A stretch of DNA of 64,000 bases from Streptomyces sp. NBC_00250 (GTDB taxonomy: Bacteria > Actinomycetota > Actinomycetes > Streptomycetales > Streptomycetaceae): positions 4,651,501-4,715,500 of the forward strand of contig NZ_CP108088.1 in assembly GCF_036192275.1 (NCBI RefSeq), in the 5' to 3' direction. A model generated the notes under the pieces. It saw only the letters and a program-made list of their open reading frames with translations. It was not told the origin of the DNA and did no database searches. A program made the position numbers and the translations under genes. Positions 35,718 through 49,717 of the stretch are shown here, one piece after another (position 1 is the first letter of the stretch; every line of letters begins with the position of its first letter).

Positions 35718-36085
35718 CGCGTGCCCCCTCCCAGCAGCCGCTGGAGGGCGGCGTCCAGGTCTCGGGCCAGCTGTGCGTGGTCGGCGTCACCGGCTCCGGG
35801 CAACGCCCGTACGACCACCAGGCTACCGGGGGGCAGCTCGGTGAGGCGGTCGCGGACGAGATGGCGCAGACGTCGCTTCACCTTGTTGCGTACGACCGCA
35901 ACGCCCACAGCCTTGCTCACGACGAAACCCGCACGCGTCGGGGGAGCGCTCTCCCCAGGCGCGTGCGGGTTCGTTGCACCGCTGCGTAGGTGGACGACGA
36001 GGAGCGGGCGACCGGCCCGGCGCCCTCGGCGTACCGCGGTTGCGAAGTCCTCGCGCCGCCTCAGCCGATTCTCGGTAGGCAGCAC
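35714..36085 (-). CDS. rnpA: ribonuclease P protein component
   Basis: 123 residues beginning [23 protein letters not shown], with the RNR-type signature [16 protein letters not shown]. It is the protein subunit of RNase P that trims tRNA 5' ends. It lies 20 bp after rpmH, as in nearly all bacteria, and overlaps yidD. Confidence 0.97.
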   Translation of the reverse strand: MLPTENRLRRREDFATAVRRGRRAGRPLLVVHLRSGATNPHAPGESAPPTRAGFVVSKAVGVAVVRNKVKRRLRHLVRDRLTELPPGSLVVVRALPGAGDADHAQLARDLDAALQRLLGGGTR

Positions 36086-36105
36086 GTCATGACCTGTTAA
36101 GCAGA

Positions 36106-36243
36106 TCAGGCGGACAGCTCAGAGCGACCCTTGGAACGGCGGTTCGCAAGGATGGCTCGGCCGGCACGCGTACGCATCCGCAGGCGGAAGCCGTGGGTCT
36201 TGGCGCGACGACGGTTGTTCGGCTGGAAGGTGCGCTTGCTCAC
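36106..36243 (-). CDS. rpmH: 50S ribosomal protein L34
   Basis: 45 residues from GTG at 36241-36243, starting [19 protein letters not shown] and ending SKGRSELSA. It is complete and of normal length. It heads the leftward rpmH-rnpA-yidD-yidC-khpB operon, divergent from dnaA over about 394 bp. Confidence 0.97.
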   Translation of the reverse strand: MSKRTFQPNNRRRAKTHGFRLRMRTRAGRAILANRRSKGRSELSA

Positions 36244-36460
36244 TCGGGGGCTCCAGAAATGATTCGTAGATGGCGGGACATCGCCTGGCTGTCACCGTGC
36301 GCCCACGAGTAGCTCGCAATACGCCCGAGTGCACCGCTACACGTTCAAAACCGTGATCTTTGCCCATCGGAGGCAGGCGGCAGCAGCCATCGACAACTCG
36401 ACCTGGTCACGGTACGCGCGGCTACGCCATCCGGTCAAACCGACCTGTCGCCACCCCCCA

Positions 36461-36515
36461 TTGTGCACAGGCTGTGGACAACAACTTGAACCACGTCAGC
36501 CGCCCCGACTACCGT
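36461..36515 (+). promoter_or_regulatory. dnaA promoter with DnaA boxes
   Basis: In the 36244-36637 spacer, TTGAAC (36486-36491), an 18-bp spacer and TACCGT (36510-36515) form a promoter. Immediately upstream are an exact inverted TTGTCCACA at 36473-36481 and a one-mismatch TTGTGCACA at 36461-36469. DnaA autoregulation through such boxes is known in Streptomyces. The rest of the spacer must hold the rpmH promoter, which I could not fix. Confidence 0.6.
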
Positions 36516-36637
36516 GGACGGACTCCACAATCTTTTCCGTTCTGTCCTTACTGTCCTCACGGGTCCTGTCCTCACGGACATCGACCCACCGTCCCCGAGA
36601 ACCACACCATCGTGGGACCTGCGAGAAAGCGTGCCCT

Positions 36638-38401
36638 GTGGCTGACGTACCTGCTGATCTTGCCGCAGTGTGGCCACGCGTCCTCGAGCATCTCCTCGCC
36701 GAGGGTCAGCAAGGGATCGAGCCCAAGGACAAGCAGTGGATCGAGCGCTGCCAGCCCCTGGCCCTGGTCGCCGACACGGCACTTCTCGCCGTGCCCAACG
36801 AATGGGGCAAGCGCGTCCTGGAGGGCCGGCTCGCCCCGCTGATCAGCGAGACCCTCAGCCGTGAGTGCGGCCGCCCGATCCGGATCGCGATCACCGTCGA
36901 CGACTCCGTCGGCGAGCCGACTCCGCCGGCGCCCCCGGTGCAGCAGTCCCAGCAGCCCCGCTACGACGAGCGCCAGCAGCCCGAGCCGTACGAGAAGTAC
37001 GACGGCTACGGCCACCGGCCGATGCCCGACGACGGGCTGCCCACGGCCCGCCCGGCCTACCCGGACTACTCGCAGCAGCGCCCGGACCCGGGCGCCTGGC
37101 CGCGCACCCAGGAGGACCTTTCCTGGCAGCAGCCCCGGCTGGGCGGCTACCAGGAGCGGGCCCCGTACACCGGCCCCGAGCAGTCCCGGCAGTCGCGCTA
37201 CGACGAGCCGCCCCGCGGCTACGAGCAGCAGCGGCCCGAGCGCGCCGAGCTGCCCGACCCGCAGAACCACGGTGCCCGTCCCGGTCCCCGGCCGGGCGGT
37301 CCCGTGGGTGTCCCGGGTGGCGGCCACGGCGCCTCCTCCGGGCAGGGCTCCGGCGCTCCCGGCGAGCAGCACGCGCGGCTGAACCCCAAGTACCTCTTCG
37401 ACACCTTCGTCATCGGTTCCTCGAACCGCTTCGCGCACGCGGCGGCGGTCGCGGTGGCCGAGGCGCCGGCGAAGGCGTACAACCCGCTCTTCATCTACGG
37501 GGAGTCGGGGCTCGGCAAGACCCATCTGCTGCACGCGATCGGGCACTACGCGCGGAGCCTCTACCCGGGCACGCGCGTGCGGTACGTGAGCTCCGAGGAG
37601 TTCACGAACGAGTTCATCAACTCGATCCGCGACGGCAAGGGCGATGCCTTCCGCAAGCGCTACCGCGATGTGGACATCCTGCTCGTCGACGACATCCAGT
37701 TCCTCGCGAGCAAGGAGTCGACGCAGGAGGAGTTCTTCCACACCTTCAACACCCTGCACAACGCGAACAAGCAGATCGTGCTCTCCTCGGACCGGCCGCC
37801 CAAGCAGCTGGTGACCCTGGAGGACCGGCTCCGCAACCGCTTCGAGTGGGGCCTCACCACCGATGTGCAGCCGCCCGAGCTGGAGACGCGGATCGCGATC
37901 CTCCGCAAGAAGGCGGTGCAGGAGCAGCTCAACGCCCCGCCGGAGGTGCTGGAGTTCATCGCGTCCCGGATCTCGCGGAACATCCGCGAGCTGGAGGGCG
38001 CGCTGATCCGGGTGACGGCCTTCGCGAGCCTCAATCGGCAGCCGGTGGACCTCGGGCTCACCGAGATCGTCCTGAAGGACCTGATCCCGGGCGGCGAGGA
38101 CTCGTCTCCGGAGATCACGGCGCCGGCGATCATGGCGGCGACGGCCGACTACTTCGGTCTGACGGTGGAGGACCTCTGCGGATCCTCGCGCAGCCGCGTC
38201 CTGGTGACGGCCCGGCAGATCGCCATGTATCTGTGCCGCGAGCTCACGGATCTGTCGCTGCCGAAGATCGGCGCGCAGTTCGGCGGCCGTGACCATACGA
38301 CGGTGATGCACGCGGACCGCAAGATCCGGGCCCTGATGGCGGAGCGGCGCTCCATCTACAACCAGGTCACCGAGCTCACCAACCGCATCAAGAACGGCTG
38401 A
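36638..38401 (+). CDS. dnaA: chromosomal replication initiator DnaA
   Basis: 587 residues from GTG at 36638 (GAGAAAG upstream); earlier in-frame codons lack support. Domain I spans about 1-85. Domain II is exceptionally long, about 85-250, Pro/Gln/Arg-rich, as in other streptomycetes. The AAA+ domain has Walker [10 protein letters not shown] (288-296) and Walker [13 protein letters not shown]. Domain IV ends with the DnaA-box helix-turn-helix and signature [15 protein letters not shown]. It binds the oriC boxes downstream, oligomerises with ATP and opens the origin. Confidence 0.98.
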   Translation: MADVPADLAAVWPRVLEHLLAEGQQGIEPKDKQWIERCQPLALVADTALLAVPNEWGKRVLEGRLAPLISETLSRECGRPIRIAITVDDSVGEPTPPAPPVQQSQQPRYDERQQPEPYEKYDGYGHRPMPDDGLPTARPAYPDYSQQRPDPGAWPRTQEDLSWQQPRLGGYQERAPYTGPEQSRQSRYDEPPRGYEQQRPERAELPDPQNHGARPGPRPGGPVGVPGGGHGASSGQGSGAPGEQHARLNPKYLFDTFVIGSSNRFAHAAAVAVAEAPAKAYNPLFIYGESGLGKTHLLHAIGHYARSLYPGTRVRYVSSEEFTNEFINSIRDGKGDAFRKRYRDVDILLVDDIQFLASKESTQEEFFHTFNTLHNANKQIVLSSDRPPKQLVTLEDRLRNRFEWGLTTDVQPPELETRIAILRKKAVQEQLNAPPEVLEFIASRISRNIRELEGALIRVTAFASLNRQPVDLGLTEIVLKDLIPGGEDSSPEITAPAIMAATADYFGLTVEDLCGSSRSRVLVTARQIAMYLCRELTDLSLPKIGAQFGGRDHTTVMHADRKIRALMAERRSIYNQVTELTNRIKNG

Positions 38402-39418
38402 CCGCCGGCTGACATCCGGCCGGCGGACGGCCGCAGCCGACCCCTGCAAGGGCGTTCCGGGACATCTCCCGGGGCGCCCTTCGGCGTTCCCCGGGACTTC
38501 GCGGGGGCCTCCTGAGGCCCTCCTGGGCTCTGCTGGGGCTCTGCTGACGTTCCCCTGAAGCCGTCGTAAGGCCGTCCACAGGACGTTCCAGAGCCCTTCC
38601 CGGACCCTCCAGAAGGGGTCGGAGAACCCTCCCGAAGCCCTCCCGGTGCCCTCCCGCGGCGCTCGCGACCGCCGCCCGGGACCTCGTCCGGGGGACGAGC
38701 TGTTCGATTACTCCGTTCCGGTGGCGGGTTCTCCACAGATTGGGGGATGATCTCCCGTCCACAGGGTGGGGACTGTCGAGTTATCCGGATCGTGTCCACA
38801 GGCGGGACTGCTGACAGATCATCACCCCAGGTCAGCCCCTTGTGGAATTGTTGGTAAAAGATCTCCACAGGCTGTGGACAAAACTTTCGTCCACAGGGGG
38901 TCCCGAAGGTTGTCCACCGGCTGCCCACAGGGCGGGCTTCGTTGCCCACAGCTTCTCCACACCCCTGTCCACTGTTCGGCAACGAATCGCCCCCTCTCAC
39001 CGCGTCGAGTGAAAGCCGTCACACCAAGGGGGACGGTTGGGCTGTGGGGAACGTGGGTAAAGCTGGGGACAGCGCTGGGGAGAACTCCCCATGGCCTGTG
39101 CATCGGGTGTGCAGAACTTTTGGGTGTCCACAGAGAACCCCAGTTGTCCACCGGCTCCACCCACAGGCGCAGTGGACAAAAAACCGGGCCTGACCTGCGA
39201 AAACGACGTTATCCACCGTTTCCACAGGCCCTACTACTACTCCCACATAGAGTTAGCCCGGAATTCGCTTCGAAGTGGGACCTGTGCACAACTCGGCGCC
39301 GGAGCTCCGACGCGCTCTTGTCGCGACTTGACCCCGAGCAGCACCGAGTGTCCGCGGCGTACGTCAGACTGGTTCCCGCAGTCGACGAAGAGCCAGCAAC
39401 AAGCAGGAGGCGGTTCCG
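38402..39418. other. oriC: chromosomal replication origin oriC
   Basis: A 1017-bp non-coding spacer between dnaA and dnaN, the standard Streptomyces oriC position. Exact or near DnaA boxes include TGTGGACAA 38873-38881, TTGTCCACC 38910-38918 and 39144-39152, TTGCCCACA 38942-38950, TTCTCCACA 38729-38737 and 38953-38961, GTGTCCACA 38792-38800 and 39124-39132, TCGTCCACA 38887-38895, TTATCCACC 39209-39217 and TGTGCACAA 39283-39291. At least 15 box-like nonamers occur in both orientations. A short AT-richer stretch lies near 38838-38864. The left 250 bp has few boxes but a degenerate repeat. Confidence 0.97.
38505..38670. repeat. degenerate ~11-bp repeat in the dnaA-proximal part of oriC
   Basis: Successive units of 10-12 bp, many ending in CCTC, CTCC or GCTG, run across this stretch (for example GGCCCTCCTG, GGCTCTGCTG, GAGCCCTTCC, GAAGCCCTCC, GGTGCCCTCC). 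Units are imperfect. The average period is close to one helical turn. It lies just left of the DnaA-box field and has almost no boxes itself. Confidence 0.5.
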
Positions 39419-40549
39419 GTGAAGATCCGGGTGGAGCGCGACGTACTTGCCGAGGCGGTGGCCTGGGTGGCCCGCAGCCTCCCGGCCCGTCCGCCGGCCC
39501 CCGTGCTCGCTGGCCTTCTGCTGAAGGCCGAGGACGGCGCGCTGAGCTTCTCGAGCTTCGACTACGAGGTCTCGGCCCGTGTCTCCGTCGAGGCGGAGGT
39601 CGAGGAGGACGGCACCGTCCTGGTCTCCGGCCGGCTGCTCGCCGACATCTGCCGCGCCCTCCCCAACCGACCGGTGGAGATTTCCACAGACGGTGTACGG
39701 GCGACCGTGGTCTGCGGCTCCTCCCGCTTCACCCTCCACACCCTGCCTGTGGAGGAGTACCCGGCGCTGCCGGAGATGCCCACCGCGACCGGCACCGTCC
39801 CCGGTGAGGTCTTCGCCTCCGCCGCCGCGCAGGTGGCCATCGCCGCCGGCCGTGACGACACGCTGCCCGTGCTCACCGGTGTGCGCATCGAGATCGAGGG
39901 CGACACGGTCACCCTGGCCTCCACCGACCGCTACCGCTTCGCGGTCCGCGAGTTCCTGTGGAAGCCGGAGTCCCCGGACGCCTCCGCGGTCGCCCTGGTG
40001 CCGGCGAAGACCCTCCTGGACACCGCCAAGGCGCTCACGAGCGGTGACACGGTCACCCTGGCGCTCTCCGGCTCCGGCAAGGGCGAGGGCCTCATCGGCT
40101 TCGAGGGCGCGGGCCGCCGCACCACCACCCGCCTGCTCGAGGGCGACCTGCCGAAGTACCGGACGCTCTTCCCCACCGAGTTCAACTCGGTCGCGGTGAT
40201 CGAGACCGCGCCCTTCGTCGAGGCCGTCAAGCGCGTGGCCCTGGTGGCCGAGCGCAACACCCCGGTCCGGCTGAGCTTCGAGCAGGGCGTGCTGATCCTG
40301 GAGGCCGGCTCCAGCGACGACGCACAGGCTGTGGAGCGCGTCGACGCGCAGCTGGAGGGCGACGACATCTCGATCGCCTTCAACCCGACCTTCCTGCTGG
40401 ACGGCCTGAGCGCGATCGACTCCCCGGTCGCCCAGCTCTCCTTCACGACCTCCACCAAGCCGGCGCTGCTGAGCGGCAAGCCCGCGCTCGACGCCGAGGC
40501 GGACGAGGCCTACAAGTACCTGATCATGCCGGTGCGGCTGTCCGGTTGA
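39419..40549 (+). CDS. dnaN: DNA polymerase III sliding clamp (beta subunit)
   Basis: 376 residues from GTG at 39419 (AGGAGG upstream), starting KIRVERDVLAEAVAWVAR. Three clamp repeats are evident, including the SSRFTLHTLPVEEYPALPE strand of domain 1 and the terminal KYLIMPVRL segment that forms the partner-binding pocket. It encircles DNA and tethers polymerase. First gene right of oriC; 120 bp precede gnd. Confidence 0.97.
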   Translation: MKIRVERDVLAEAVAWVARSLPARPPAPVLAGLLLKAEDGALSFSSFDYEVSARVSVEAEVEEDGTVLVSGRLLADICRALPNRPVEISTDGVRATVVCGSSRFTLHTLPVEEYPALPEMPTATGTVPGEVFASAAAQVAIAAGRDDTLPVLTGVRIEIEGDTVTLASTDRYRFAVREFLWKPESPDASAVALVPAKTLLDTAKALTSGDTVTLALSGSGKGEGLIGFEGAGRRTTTRLLEGDLPKYRTLFPTEFNSVAVIETAPFVEAVKRVALVAERNTPVRLSFEQGVLILEAGSSDDAQAVERVDAQLEGDDISIAFNPTFLLDGLSAIDSPVAQLSFTTSTKPALLSGKPALDAEADEAYKYLIMPVRLSG

Positions 40550-40669
40550 TCCCGGTCGGGACGACGCCGCTGGGGCATCGCCTGAGCGGCTGACCCCACA
40601 GGTGTGCACCCGGGTCCGGGCGTAGGCTCGGACCCGGGTAAACCGCACACGACGCTTAAGGAATCTCTG

Positions 40670-41548
40670 ATGGAGCTCGGTCTCGTCGGTCTCGGCAAGA
40701 TGGGCGGCAACATGCGTGAGCGCATCCGCCGCGCAGGCCACACCGTCATCGGATACGACCGCAACCCGGACCTCGCCGATGTCCACAGCCTGGAAGAGCT
40801 TGTGGGCAAGCTCAAGGGTCCGCGCGTCGTGTGGGTCATGGTTCCGGCCGGTGCCGCGACCCAGTCCACCATCGACGAGCTGGCCGACCTGCTCTCCCCC
40901 GGTGACATCGTCGTGGACGGCGGGAACTCCCGCTGGACCGACGACGAGAAGCACGCCGAGGAGCTGGCGGCCAAGGGCATCGGCTTCGTCGACTGCGGCG
41001 TCTCCGGCGGTGTCTGGGGCCTGGAGAACGGCTACGCGCTGATGTACGGCGGCTCCGCCGAGGACGTGGCGAGGGTCCAGCCGATCTTCGACGCGCTCAA
41101 GCCCGAGGGCGAGTTCGGCTCGGTCCACGCGGGCAAGGTCGGCGCCGGTCACTTCGCGAAGATGGTCCACAACGGCATCGAGTACGCGATGATGCAGGCC
41201 TACGCCGAGGGCTGGGAGCTCCTGGAGAAGGTCGACTCCGTCACCGATGTGCGTGAGGTCTTCCGCTCCTGGCAGGAGGGAACGGTCATCCGTTCCTGGC
41301 TGCTCGACCTCGCGGTGAACGCCCTGGACGAGGACGAGCACCTGGACCAGCTGCGCGGCTACGCGTCGGACTCCGGCGAGGGCCGGTGGACGGTCGAGGC
41401 CGCCATCGACAACGCCGTACCGCTGCCGGCGATCACCGCCTCGCTGTTCGCGCGGTTCGCCTCCCGCCAGGACGACTCCCCGCAGATGAAGATGATCGCC
41501 GCGCTGCGCAACCAGTTCGGTGGCCACGCGGTCGAGACGAAGAAGTAA
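40670..41548 (+). CDS. gnd: 6-phosphogluconate dehydrogenase, decarboxylating (short form)
   Basis: 292 residues from ATG at 40670 (TAAGGAA upstream). The N-terminal Rossmann motif is LGLVGLGKMGGNM, then VVDGGNSRW and the catalytic KMVHNGIEYAMMQAYAEG with Lys and Asn. It is the short, GndA/YqeC-type dimeric form, often NAD-linked. It makes ribulose 5-phosphate, CO2 and NAD(P)H. Its insertion between dnaN and recF is a known actinobacterial feature. Confidence 0.95.
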   Translation: MELGLVGLGKMGGNMRERIRRAGHTVIGYDRNPDLADVHSLEELVGKLKGPRVVWVMVPAGAATQSTIDELADLLSPGDIVVDGGNSRWTDDEKHAEELAAKGIGFVDCGVSGGVWGLENGYALMYGGSAEDVARVQPIFDALKPEGEFGSVHAGKVGAGHFAKMVHNGIEYAMMQAYAEGWELLEKVDSVTDVREVFRSWQEGTVIRSWLLDLAVNALDEDEHLDQLRGYASDSGEGRWTVEAAIDNAVPLPAITASLFARFASRQDDSPQMKMIAALRNQFGGHAVETKK

Positions 41549-41608
41549 TCCACAGGCTGTGCACCCCGCGGTGCACGGCCGCCGGGGGAAGAAGGTCGGC
41601 GCCCAACC

Positions 41609-42730
41609 ATGCACGTCACGCATCTGTCGCTGGCCGACTTCCGCTCCTACGCCCGGGTCGAGGTCCCGCTCGACCCGGGCGTCACCGCCTTCGTGGGCGC
41701 CAACGGCCAGGGCAAGACCAATCTGGTCGAGGCCGTCGGCTATCTCGCGACCCTCTCCAGCCACCGCGTCGCCTCCGACGCCCCGCTCGTCCGGATGGGG
41801 GCGGAGCGCGCGGTCGTCCGCGCCGCCGTCACCCAGGGCGAGCGCTCCCAGCTGATCGAGCTGGAGCTCAATCCCGGCCGGGCCAACCGTGCCCGTATCA
41901 ACAGGTCCTCGCAGGTCAGACCGCGTGACGTGCTGGGGATCGTACGGACCGTGCTGTTCGCGCCCGAGGACCTCGCCCTGGTGAAGGGCGACCCCGGCGA
42001 GCGCCGGCGCTTCCTCGACGAGCTGATCACGGCGCGCACACCGCGCATGGCGGGCGTGCGCTCCGACTACGAGCGCGTGCTCAAGCAGCGCAACACGCTC
42101 CTGAAGTCGGCGGCCATGGCACGACGGCACGGCGGCCGCGGCATGGACCTGTCCACCCTCGACGTCTGGGACCAGCACCTGGCGCGGACCGGCGCCGAGC
42201 TGCTCGCGCAGCGGCTCGATCTGATCGCCGTACTGCAGCCGCTCGCGGACAAGGCGTACGAGCAGCTCGCACCCGGCGGCGGACCGATTCTGCTGGAGTA
42301 CCGGCCCTCCGCGCCGGGCACCGGACACACCCGCGAGGAGCTGTACGAACAGCTGATCGCCGCGCTCGCCGAGGTGCGCAAGCAGGAGATCGAACGGGGC
42401 GTCACCCTCGTCGGCCCCCACCGCGACGAGCTGCTGCTCAAGCTCGGCGAGCTGCCGGCGAAGGGGTACGCCAGCCACGGCGAGTCCTGGTCGTACGCGC
42501 TGGCGCTGCGGCTCGCCTCGTACGACCTGCTGCGGTCCGAGGGCAACGAGCCCGTCCTCGTCCTCGACGACGTCTTCGCCGAGCTGGACGCCCGGCGGCG
42601 GGAGCGGCTCGCGGAGCTGGTGGCCGGCGGCGAGCAGGTCCTGGTGACGGCCGCCGTGGACGACGACGTACCGGGGGTCCTCGCGGGGACGCGGTACGAG
42701 GTGGCCGGAGGGACGGTGGAGCGGGTATGA
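41609..42730 (+). CDS. recF: DNA replication and repair protein RecF
   Basis: 373 residues. The SMC-like ABC ATPase has Walker [16 protein letters not shown] (about 28-42), the signature-like region, and Walker [19 protein letters not shown]. RecF acts in gap repair by loading RecA at single-strand gaps with RecO and RecR. Its stop overlaps dciA by four bases. Confidence 0.97.
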   Translation: MHVTHLSLADFRSYARVEVPLDPGVTAFVGANGQGKTNLVEAVGYLATLSSHRVASDAPLVRMGAERAVVRAAVTQGERSQLIELELNPGRANRARINRSSQVRPRDVLGIVRTVLFAPEDLALVKGDPGERRRFLDELITARTPRMAGVRSDYERVLKQRNTLLKSAAMARRHGGRGMDLSTLDVWDQHLARTGAELLAQRLDLIAVLQPLADKAYEQLAPGGGPILLEYRPSAPGTGHTREELYEQLIAALAEVRKQEIERGVTLVGPHRDELLLKLGELPAKGYASHGESWSYALALRLASYDLLRSEGNEPVLVLDDVFAELDARRRERLAELVAGGEQVLVTAAVDDDVPGVLAGTRYEVAGGTVERV

Positions 42731-43305
42731 GCGAGGAAAACCTTCCCCAGCCTGTGGATACCTCTTCGCCTTCGGGGCCTTCCGCGCCGTCGGTGCCCGA
42801 ACCCTCGGGTGTGGATCTCGCACGGGTCGCGCTGCGCGCCGCCAAGGAACAGGCGAAGGCCAAGGGCGCTGCCGCCCAGCAGAAGAAGCAGGCCCGGCGC
42901 GGGGGCGGTCTGCGCTCCGGCGCGCGCGCCGACGGGCGCGACCCGATGGCGCTCGGCGCCGCGATCAACCGGCTCATCACCGAGCGGGGCTGGGAGACGC
43001 CGGCCGCGGTCGGCGGGGTCATGGGCCGCTGGCCGCAGATCGTCGGCGAGGACCTGGCCAAGCACTGCGTACCGCTGAAGTTCGACGACGAGCCGGACGC
43101 GAGGGTGCTGACGGTGCAGTGCGACTCGACGGCGTGGGCGACGCAGCTGCGGCTGCTCGCGCCGACGCTCGTCGCGCGGCTCAACGAGGACCTCGGTCAC
43201 GGGACCGTGCGGATGATCAAGGTGCTGGGGCCGGGGGCGCCGCGGCGGGGGTACGGGCCGCTGCGGGCGCCCGGCAGTGTCGGGCCCGGGGACACGTACG
43301 GCTAG
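42727..43305 (+). CDS. dciA: DUF721/DciA-family protein, candidate DnaB loader
   Basis: 192 residues. A disordered, charged N-terminus of about 75 residues precedes the DUF721 domain: [28 protein letters not shown], then [18 protein letters not shown] and [20 protein letters not shown]721 proteins include DciA, the ancestral DnaB-helicase loader or operator of bacteria without DnaC/DnaI. Translationally coupled to recF and followed by gyrB, it sits in the replication cluster. No DnaC is visible in the window, which fits. Confidence 0.85.
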   Translation: MSEENLPQPVDTSSPSGPSAPSVPEPSGVDLARVALRAAKEQAKAKGAAAQQKKQARRGGGLRSGARADGRDPMALGAAINRLITERGWETPAAVGGVMGRWPQIVGEDLAKHCVPLKFDDEPDARVLTVQCDSTAWATQLRLLAPTLVARLNEDLGHGTVRMIKVLGPGAPRRGYGPLRAPGSVGPGDTYG

Positions 43306-43405
43306 GGCGCCGGGCGGCCTCGGTTTCTCGGCGCGGGCCACGTGCGTGGTCGCTGCAGCGGGTCCCGGTGGTGCTGGTCACAGCGGACGGGCGCCGTGCG
43401 CGTGG

Positions 43406-43500
43406 GCGTTGTGCCCACCCTCCCCCGGACTCCGTCCGGGCGGACTTCCACGCCCGGCGGCCGCATGCCCACGACGGGGCGGCGTCGGTGCCCACAACGC
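43406..43500. repeat. nested inverted repeat in the dciA-gyrB intergenic region
   Basis: In the 436-bp spacer 43306-43741, GCGTTGTG (43406-43413) and CACAACGC (43493-43500) form outer arms. Inside are the hairpin CCCGGAC-TCC-GTCCGGG (43424-43440) and GCCCAC copies. This kind of palindromic element is scattered between Streptomyces genes. Downstream, TAGACT (43640-43645) is a possible gyrB -10 element, with no convincing -35. Otherwise I see nothing in the spacer. Confidence 0.5.
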
Positions 43501-43642
43501 GCTACGGGTCGAAGCGCTGGGTGGCCGTCAGAGGGCTCTGAAGCCCCTGTCCGGATATGGGGAGTCGTTTGGCTCCCGCTCAGGGCGGCACATGCGGACT
43601 CAGGCACCGGCAAACCCCCATGAGTGTCGGCGCTACCGGTAG

Positions 43643-45748
<2,106 letters not shown>

Positions 45749-45789
45749 GTCGGTCTCAGCTGACCGTACGAAAGGACTGACGACCAGCA

Positions 45790-48426
<2,637 letters not shown>

Positions 48427-48430
48427 GAGC

Positions 48431-49099
48431 GTGAGTGGAGCCACGGGCGCCGCATCGGCGGCCGCCGGAGCTTCTGCTGGTGCTGGAGCGAACGGCGCCC
48501 GTGGCCCCGCCACGGACTCCCAGGGGGTTGCGGTGACGGACACTCGGGGGCAGCAGCCCTCGTACGAGACCTACAACGGGCCGCTGCCCGGCGAGCGCGC
48601 GGGTGCGCAGCAGCCGGGCACGCCCTACCACCCGCCGCAGGCGTACGGCGCTCCGGCGTCGGGCGGCACGGCGGGCGGCACGGCCGGTGCGGTGCGCCGG
48701 CCGCGTACCGGGGCGCGCACGACGCCCCGTACGCGCAAGGCGCGGCTGCGGGTGGCCAAGGCCGACCCGTGGTCGGTGATGAAGGTGAGCTTCCTGCTCT
48801 CCATCGCACTGGGCATCTGCACGATCGTCGCCGCGGCTGTGCTGTGGATGGTCATGGACGCCATGGGCGTCTTCTCGACGGTCGGCGGCACGATCAGCGA
48901 GGCCACGGGCTCGAACGAGTCCAACGGCTTCGACCTGCAGTCGTTCCTGTCGCTGCCGCGGGTGCTGATGTTCACCTCGGTGATCGCCGTGATCGACGTG
49001 GTCCTGATGACCGCTCTGGCGACCCTGGGCGCGTTCATCTACAACCTGTCGGCCGGCTTCGTGGGTGGCGTGGAGCTCACGCTCGCCGAGGACGAGTAG
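48431..49099 (+). CDS. DUF3566 membrane protein downstream of gyrA
   Basis: 222 residues from GTG at 48431. A disordered N-terminus of about 110 residues is followed by the DUF3566 domain: ARLRVAKADPWSVMKVSFLLS, a TM helix (ALGICTIVAAAVLWMVM), an extracytoplasmic stretch, and a second TM (VIAVIDVVLMTALATLGAF). Genes of this family follow gyrA and precede tRNA-Ile in many actinobacteria. It is linked in corynebacteria to membrane mannosyltransferase complexes. Precise role here unknown. Confidence 0.88.
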   Translation: MSGATGAASAAAGASAGAGANGARGPATDSQGVAVTDTRGQQPSYETYNGPLPGERAGAQQPGTPYHPPQAYGAPASGGTAGGTAGAVRRPRTGARTTPRTRKARLRVAKADPWSVMKVSFLLSIALGICTIVAAAVLWMVMDAMGVFSTVGGTISEATGSNESNGFDLQSFLSLPRVLMFTSVIAVIDVVLMTALATLGAFIYNLSAGFVGGVELTLAEDE

Positions 49100-49197
49100 G
49101 ACGCGCGGGGCCGGTCCGGGAACGGATTTTGGGACTGGCCCCCACGTGCGCTAATCTTCAGGAGTCAGCGCGCGGGACACACACCGCAGAGCGCGGC

Positions 49198-49271
49198 GGG
49201 GCTATAGCTCAGTTGGTTAGAGCGCATCCCTGATAAGGATGAGGCCACAGGTTCAAATCCTGTTAGCCCCA
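49198..49271 (+). tRNA. tRNA-Ile (GAU)
   Basis: A 74-nt cloverleaf: acceptor GGGGCTA/TAGCCCC, anticodon stem CATCC/GGATG with loop CTGATAA (anticodon GAT), T arm ACAGG-TTCAAAT-CCTGT, discriminator A. The CCA end is not encoded. It follows gyrA-DUF3566, as in many actinobacteria, and is followed by a strong terminator. Confidence 0.97.
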
Positions 49272-49279
49272 CAGTGTCG

Positions 49280-49312
49280 ATCGACCCGGACGGTTACTCC
49301 GTCCGGGTCGAT
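49280..49312 (+). terminator. terminator after tRNA-Ile
   Basis: ATCGACCCGGACGG (49280-49293), loop TTACT, CCGTCCGGGTCGAT (49299-49312), then CTGTTTTC: a 14-bp perfect stem with a T tract, classical for a Streptomyces terminator. Confidence 0.93.
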
Positions 49313-49429
49313 CTGTTTTCCCGGGGGCGTTGGAAGGTTTGAACCTCGTACAGGTCACCGATCGGTATCGGTCGATGTGTAGAGTGGGCGTCAGATGTCT
49401 CCTACGTCAACGAAAGACGAGGTCGCGCG

Positions 49430-49564
49430 GTGAAGAAGCTTCTCCTGGTCGCACTGGCCGCCATCGGCGGGCTCCTCGTGTACCGCCAGATCCAGGCGGA
49501 TCGCGCCGAGCAGGATCTGTGGACGGAGGCGACCGACTCCGTGCCCGCAGGTTCGGGTGTCTGA
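49430..49564 (+). CDS. DLW-39 family small membrane peptide
   Basis: 44 residues from GTG at 49430: a hydrophobic start KKLLLVALAAIGGLLVYRQ and a charged tail with QADRAEQDLWTEATDS. This is the widely conserved actinobacterial DLW-39 family, named for the near-invariant DLW. One TM or signal-anchor helix, function unknown. It lies between two terminators, so it is a single-gene unit. Confidence 0.85.
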   Translation: MKKLLLVALAAIGGLLVYRQIQADRAEQDLWTEATDSVPAGSGV

Positions 49565-49586
49565 GACACACATTCTGTGGGTGAGG

Positions 49587-49614
49587 CCCCGGCCGCGCGT
49601 GAGCGCGGCCGGGG
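49587..49614 (+). terminator. terminator after the DLW-39 gene
   Basis: CCCCGGCCGCGC (49587-49598), loop GTGA, GCGCGGCCGGGG (49603-49614), then TTTCGCTG: a 12-bp perfect stem. Confidence 0.9.
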
Positions 49615-49665
49615 TTTCGCTGTTCCAGGACCGTGACACGGACCTCCTTGAGTTCGCCTGAGCAA

Positions 49666-49697
49666 ATCACTAGCTTGCTTAAGCAAAGTTGAGTGAT
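49666..49697. promoter_or_regulatory. palindrome upstream of the VWA gene
   Basis: The perfect 12-bp palindrome TTGCTTAAGCAA (49675-49686) is flanked by the inverted ATCACT (49666-49671) and AGTGAT (49692-49697). It is unusually AT-rich for this chromosome and lies about 20-50 bp before the ATG at 49718, so it is a candidate operator or promoter region of the VWA operon. Confidence 0.45.
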
Positions 49698-49717
49698 CGC
49701 GAACAAGGGGGACGGTC

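Noticed and set aside
38402..39418. CRISPR or mobile repeat in the dnaA-dnaN spacer
   Set aside because: The repeated TTGTCCACA-like nonamers are DnaA boxes of oriC.
39209..42823. 1204-residue minus-strand open frame
   Set aside because: It is antisense to dnaN, gnd and recF, and the third-position GC bias of those genes keeps the opposite frame open. No motif is visible.
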